Positions 61,297 to 64,000 of a stretch of 64,000 nucleotides of DNA are shown one piece after another. The number at the start of each line of letters is the position of its first letter. The first letter of the stretch is position 1. The DNA is from Strigops habroptila. Taxonomy: Eukaryota; Chordata; Aves; Psittaciformes; Psittacidae. The stretch is from contig NC_044283.2 in the NCBI RefSeq assembly GCF_004027225.2, positions 36,958,207-37,022,206 of the forward strand, written 5' to 3'. The translations under genes and the position numbers were made by a program. The notes below the pieces were generated by a model. That model did no database searches. It saw only the letters and a list, made by a program, of their open reading frames with translations, and had not been told where the DNA came from.

Positions 61297-64000
61297 GTTG
61301 TGAATAACAGTTTTAGTGTAGGAATTTCTCACATTCATTTCATTGTTGCAGCCACGATAAAATGCTACAACTCACATACTCTTCTTACTGAACATGGAGT
61401 ATGTGCTGAAAATACTTATAATTAATGGATTAATGCATTTGGAGTACAATGGGTAGTTCAACCTTAGTGGTACCATCCTAATTTAAGATAATGGAAAGCT
61501 GGTCACAGATAAGCATAGTCCTAGGGTTCCAATTCATATACTAAACAAGAAAGTCAATTTCTTATTTATAAGTTGAATACATTATACTTTTAAGTTGCCA
61601 GAGCAGGACATGACTTATATAAAAAATAAACAAACAACAAAGCCCAAACAAACAAGCCACTTAATTATGTGTGCAATGATATTTTAAAAAAATTACTAAT
61701 ATTTTGGTATTGTCACAGTATTACCAGATTTTCTCTGAGTAGTGATTAATAGTGTGACAGATTCACCTTTCAATGACTGTTTGGCTGTAACCAAGTTACC
61801 ACTCTTTTAGAAAAAATAGCTTCTTTTCTCTGTATCAATTCTTGATTTCTCCAGAGTTAAAAAAAAAAAAAAATCTTTAAAAATCGTAGGTAGTTTGACA
61901 TGTTAGTTTTCAGCGAGTAAATTTGCTATATTCAGTCAGGAATTAGATGTGGATTGCTTTCAAATGCTGAAAATCATGCTTTCTTAAGAGACCTTTGTAC
62001 TGTATTAAATAGTCTGTTACCCTTCGGACTGAAGGGTTAAATCTGCAAGAGGGAATTATACTTAAAAGGAGAGAGGCAAGCTATTCATACTCCCTAAATT
62101 TCAATAATAATTGAGGTCCGTCGACTGTACTATATTTGTAAGGTAATGGAAACTCTGAACTCCCTATCTAATCAATGGCAAAGGTAGGCATCTCACCAGA
62201 CCGTGATTTAGATCAGGGGCCTCATAAGGTCTTTCTCTCCATTAGCCACACAGGGAACAATGCCAGTTCCTGCTATTGGGTCCCCTGCTGCGTAACTTCA
62301 AGCAGTCACCTATTTTCCTTATGCAGTGTAAGGGGAGAGTTATGTCTAAGGACATGATTCCCTTGTACTTTGAGCCAGGTGCTGTCTGGGAGTGCCATGG
62401 AGTTGCCTAGATGCCTTTTTGCAGTCTGGATTCATAGCAGTGAACCATCTCCTTTGGTTAGATATCCAAGCAAAACAATTTATTTCAAAGAAGACAATGC
62501 AGAAGCTTCTGTAAGCTGCAATCCATTGATACCTGGATAATCAGTGGTGTATTTTTTCTCTGGGAAATGAGAGCAATTGATCCTGGAGTTTCTAACTCCT
62601 GAGAAAGTATTCAGGGGACTAGAATAGTCGGTGTTCTGAACTGAGGCTAACTCCGTCTCTCTTGACAGAGTGCTTCTACTTTGCGTAGCGTAACTTTGTT
62701 TTTAACTAGAGCACTGACTGGCACCAAGGTCGTTTAGATTAGCCTGGAATTGTCAAATCTAATCTGCAGCATCTGACTGCTGAACATAATCACCTCAGAC
62801 TTCGTATTTTGTAATATAATTCTCTCTGGAAGGATATTCTGATCTTAGGCTGTGATCTTGCTGTTAATTGTAACAGGAGCTTTTGAGAATATGAATTTAA
62901 TTTTGGCTTGTCTGGAGTGAATCTGCATATAATGGTGTAGTTATTGAGTTATGTAAAAGAAGTATTCAGTATCCATCTACACCCTTTGTTTGTTTGTTTG
63001 TTTTATTGAAGGGAAATATTTCGCTACTCTACAGATCGCTCTTCCTTTCTCCATCAGAGTACCTAATAACCCAGTGACAGTGGCAGTTCCTTTGGTGGCA
63101 GATCAGCAGTCGATATGCTGCTCCATATCCGATTGGATGCTTTAAGCCTAGATACATTATTCTTTCTGTGGCTATTTTAAGCCAGCAGGAAGGAGAGTTT
63201 CAGAGACCACTGCAATATTCTCCTCACCATGTTTCTGTTCAAGAGTTGACCTGGTAAACATTACAAGAAACTACATCTTTTGGAGCAGATTCCAAAAGCA
63301 AGATATGTTGAGATAGTCAATTCCATCTACATATGAGATACAAAGAAACTGGTATCTTCAAATCTTGATGCTCGTGCACATCCTAGGAGCAGAAAATTGG
63401 CTACAGCAGAAACTTAACTTCCTGAGAACAGAGGTAACATTGAAATTGAATGTGGAGAGCCCTATTTTTTGGCTACTTAGGAGTCAGTGTCAGATCTCTG
63501 AGATAAAACTATTACAGACTAAGTATTATTTTGCATGTTAGAAAGCAAAACTAGAGAAAAAGATCTGAAAATGCATGAATTCCTTCAGAAATGTTTAGCA
63601 TAGTACACAAATTACAACATTTCAAAGTTCTATAAGCATACTAAGCAATATCAGGTTTCTTTCCTGAATGTTTCCTTCCAAAATACTATGCCCAAAGGAG
63701 AAAACGTCTTTTGCAGTTCTTCAGTTATAGAGTAGTATCAGAGAAGAACTGACTAAGACTCAGGCTAAATTCAGAAATAAAATGTTTGAAAAATAATTGA
63801 AAACCCCCCAAAGTTATTTTACAAATTTGTACTGAAAATTACAGATTCCTTAAAGATTCTTATTCCCTTCCCAGCTAAATCCTCTGTTTGCTTTTAGATA
63901 TTCAGATCCATCAGCATAGATGCCTCTGCCCGTTCATAATCGCATAACCTAATTTACAGTCGTAGTTGAACTTCATTTGGAGAAAGAAGTTTGACAGCAA
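58260..64000. other. DNA upstream of NEIL3 to the window end
   Basis: AT-rich DNA. Apart from the hypothetical exons above, I see only low-complexity pieces: an A-run near 61860-61873 and a TTTG run at about 62988-63003. No known gene was recognised. Confidence 0.55.

Noticed and set aside
1-64000. Prokaryote-type features, CRISPR arrays, rRNA or tRNA genes, operons
   Set aside because: None seen; the intron-exon structure and CR1 elements show a vertebrate nuclear genome.

Overview
The window is vertebrate nuclear DNA, most likely from a bird. It has AT-rich, intron-dominated sequence, two CpG-island promoters, GT-AG introns and several CR1 LINE fragments with the typical octamer 3' ends (ATTCTATG/ATTCTGTG-like). 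CR1 also occurs in crocodilians and turtles, so a non-avian sauropsid is not strictly excluded. The compact introns (NEIL3 coding span about 20.5 kb) favour a bird.

Two complete protein-coding genes were rebuilt exon by exon. AGA (aspartylglucosaminidase, lysosomal) is on the + strand, with nine coding exons from 4800 to 19740 and 354 codons. NEIL3 (endonuclease VIII-like DNA glycosylase) is on the - strand, with ten coding exons from 57678 down to 37165 and 582 codons. All exon junctions keep phase and all introns are GT-AG. The genes converge tail to tail, as they do in mammals, across about 16-17 kb of intergenic DNA. That DNA holds one CR1 fragment and no gene I can support.

Layout: 1-4440 is upstream intergenic DNA, with a block at the left edge that may be an old protein-coding relic, and ends in a 10-bp tandem repeat. 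4560-5330 is the AGA CpG island with an NRF1-like palindrome. 4800-19740 is AGA, whose intron 3 carries two CR1 fragments in opposite orientation. 19741-20.7 kb is the AGA 3' UTR. 20.7-36.7 kb is intergenic. 36.75-57.7 kb is NEIL3 with its 3' UTR, a CR1 in intron 6, a long A-tract in intron 8 and an old CR1 in intron 1. 57.26-57.96 kb is the NEIL3 CpG island, which contains a CDE/CHR-like cell-cycle element. 57.9-64 kb is downstream DNA in which strong splice signals on the + strand suggest a possible divergent transcript.

The two genes are not functionally linked: one degrades glycoproteins in lysosomes, the other repairs DNA in S/G2. Their neighbourhood reflects conserved synteny. I found no prokaryote-type system, CRISPR array, tRNA or rRNA gene. 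The observations most worth checking are the CDE/CHR promoter element, the possible divergent transcript, the shifted glycosylation sites of AGA and the left-edge relic.
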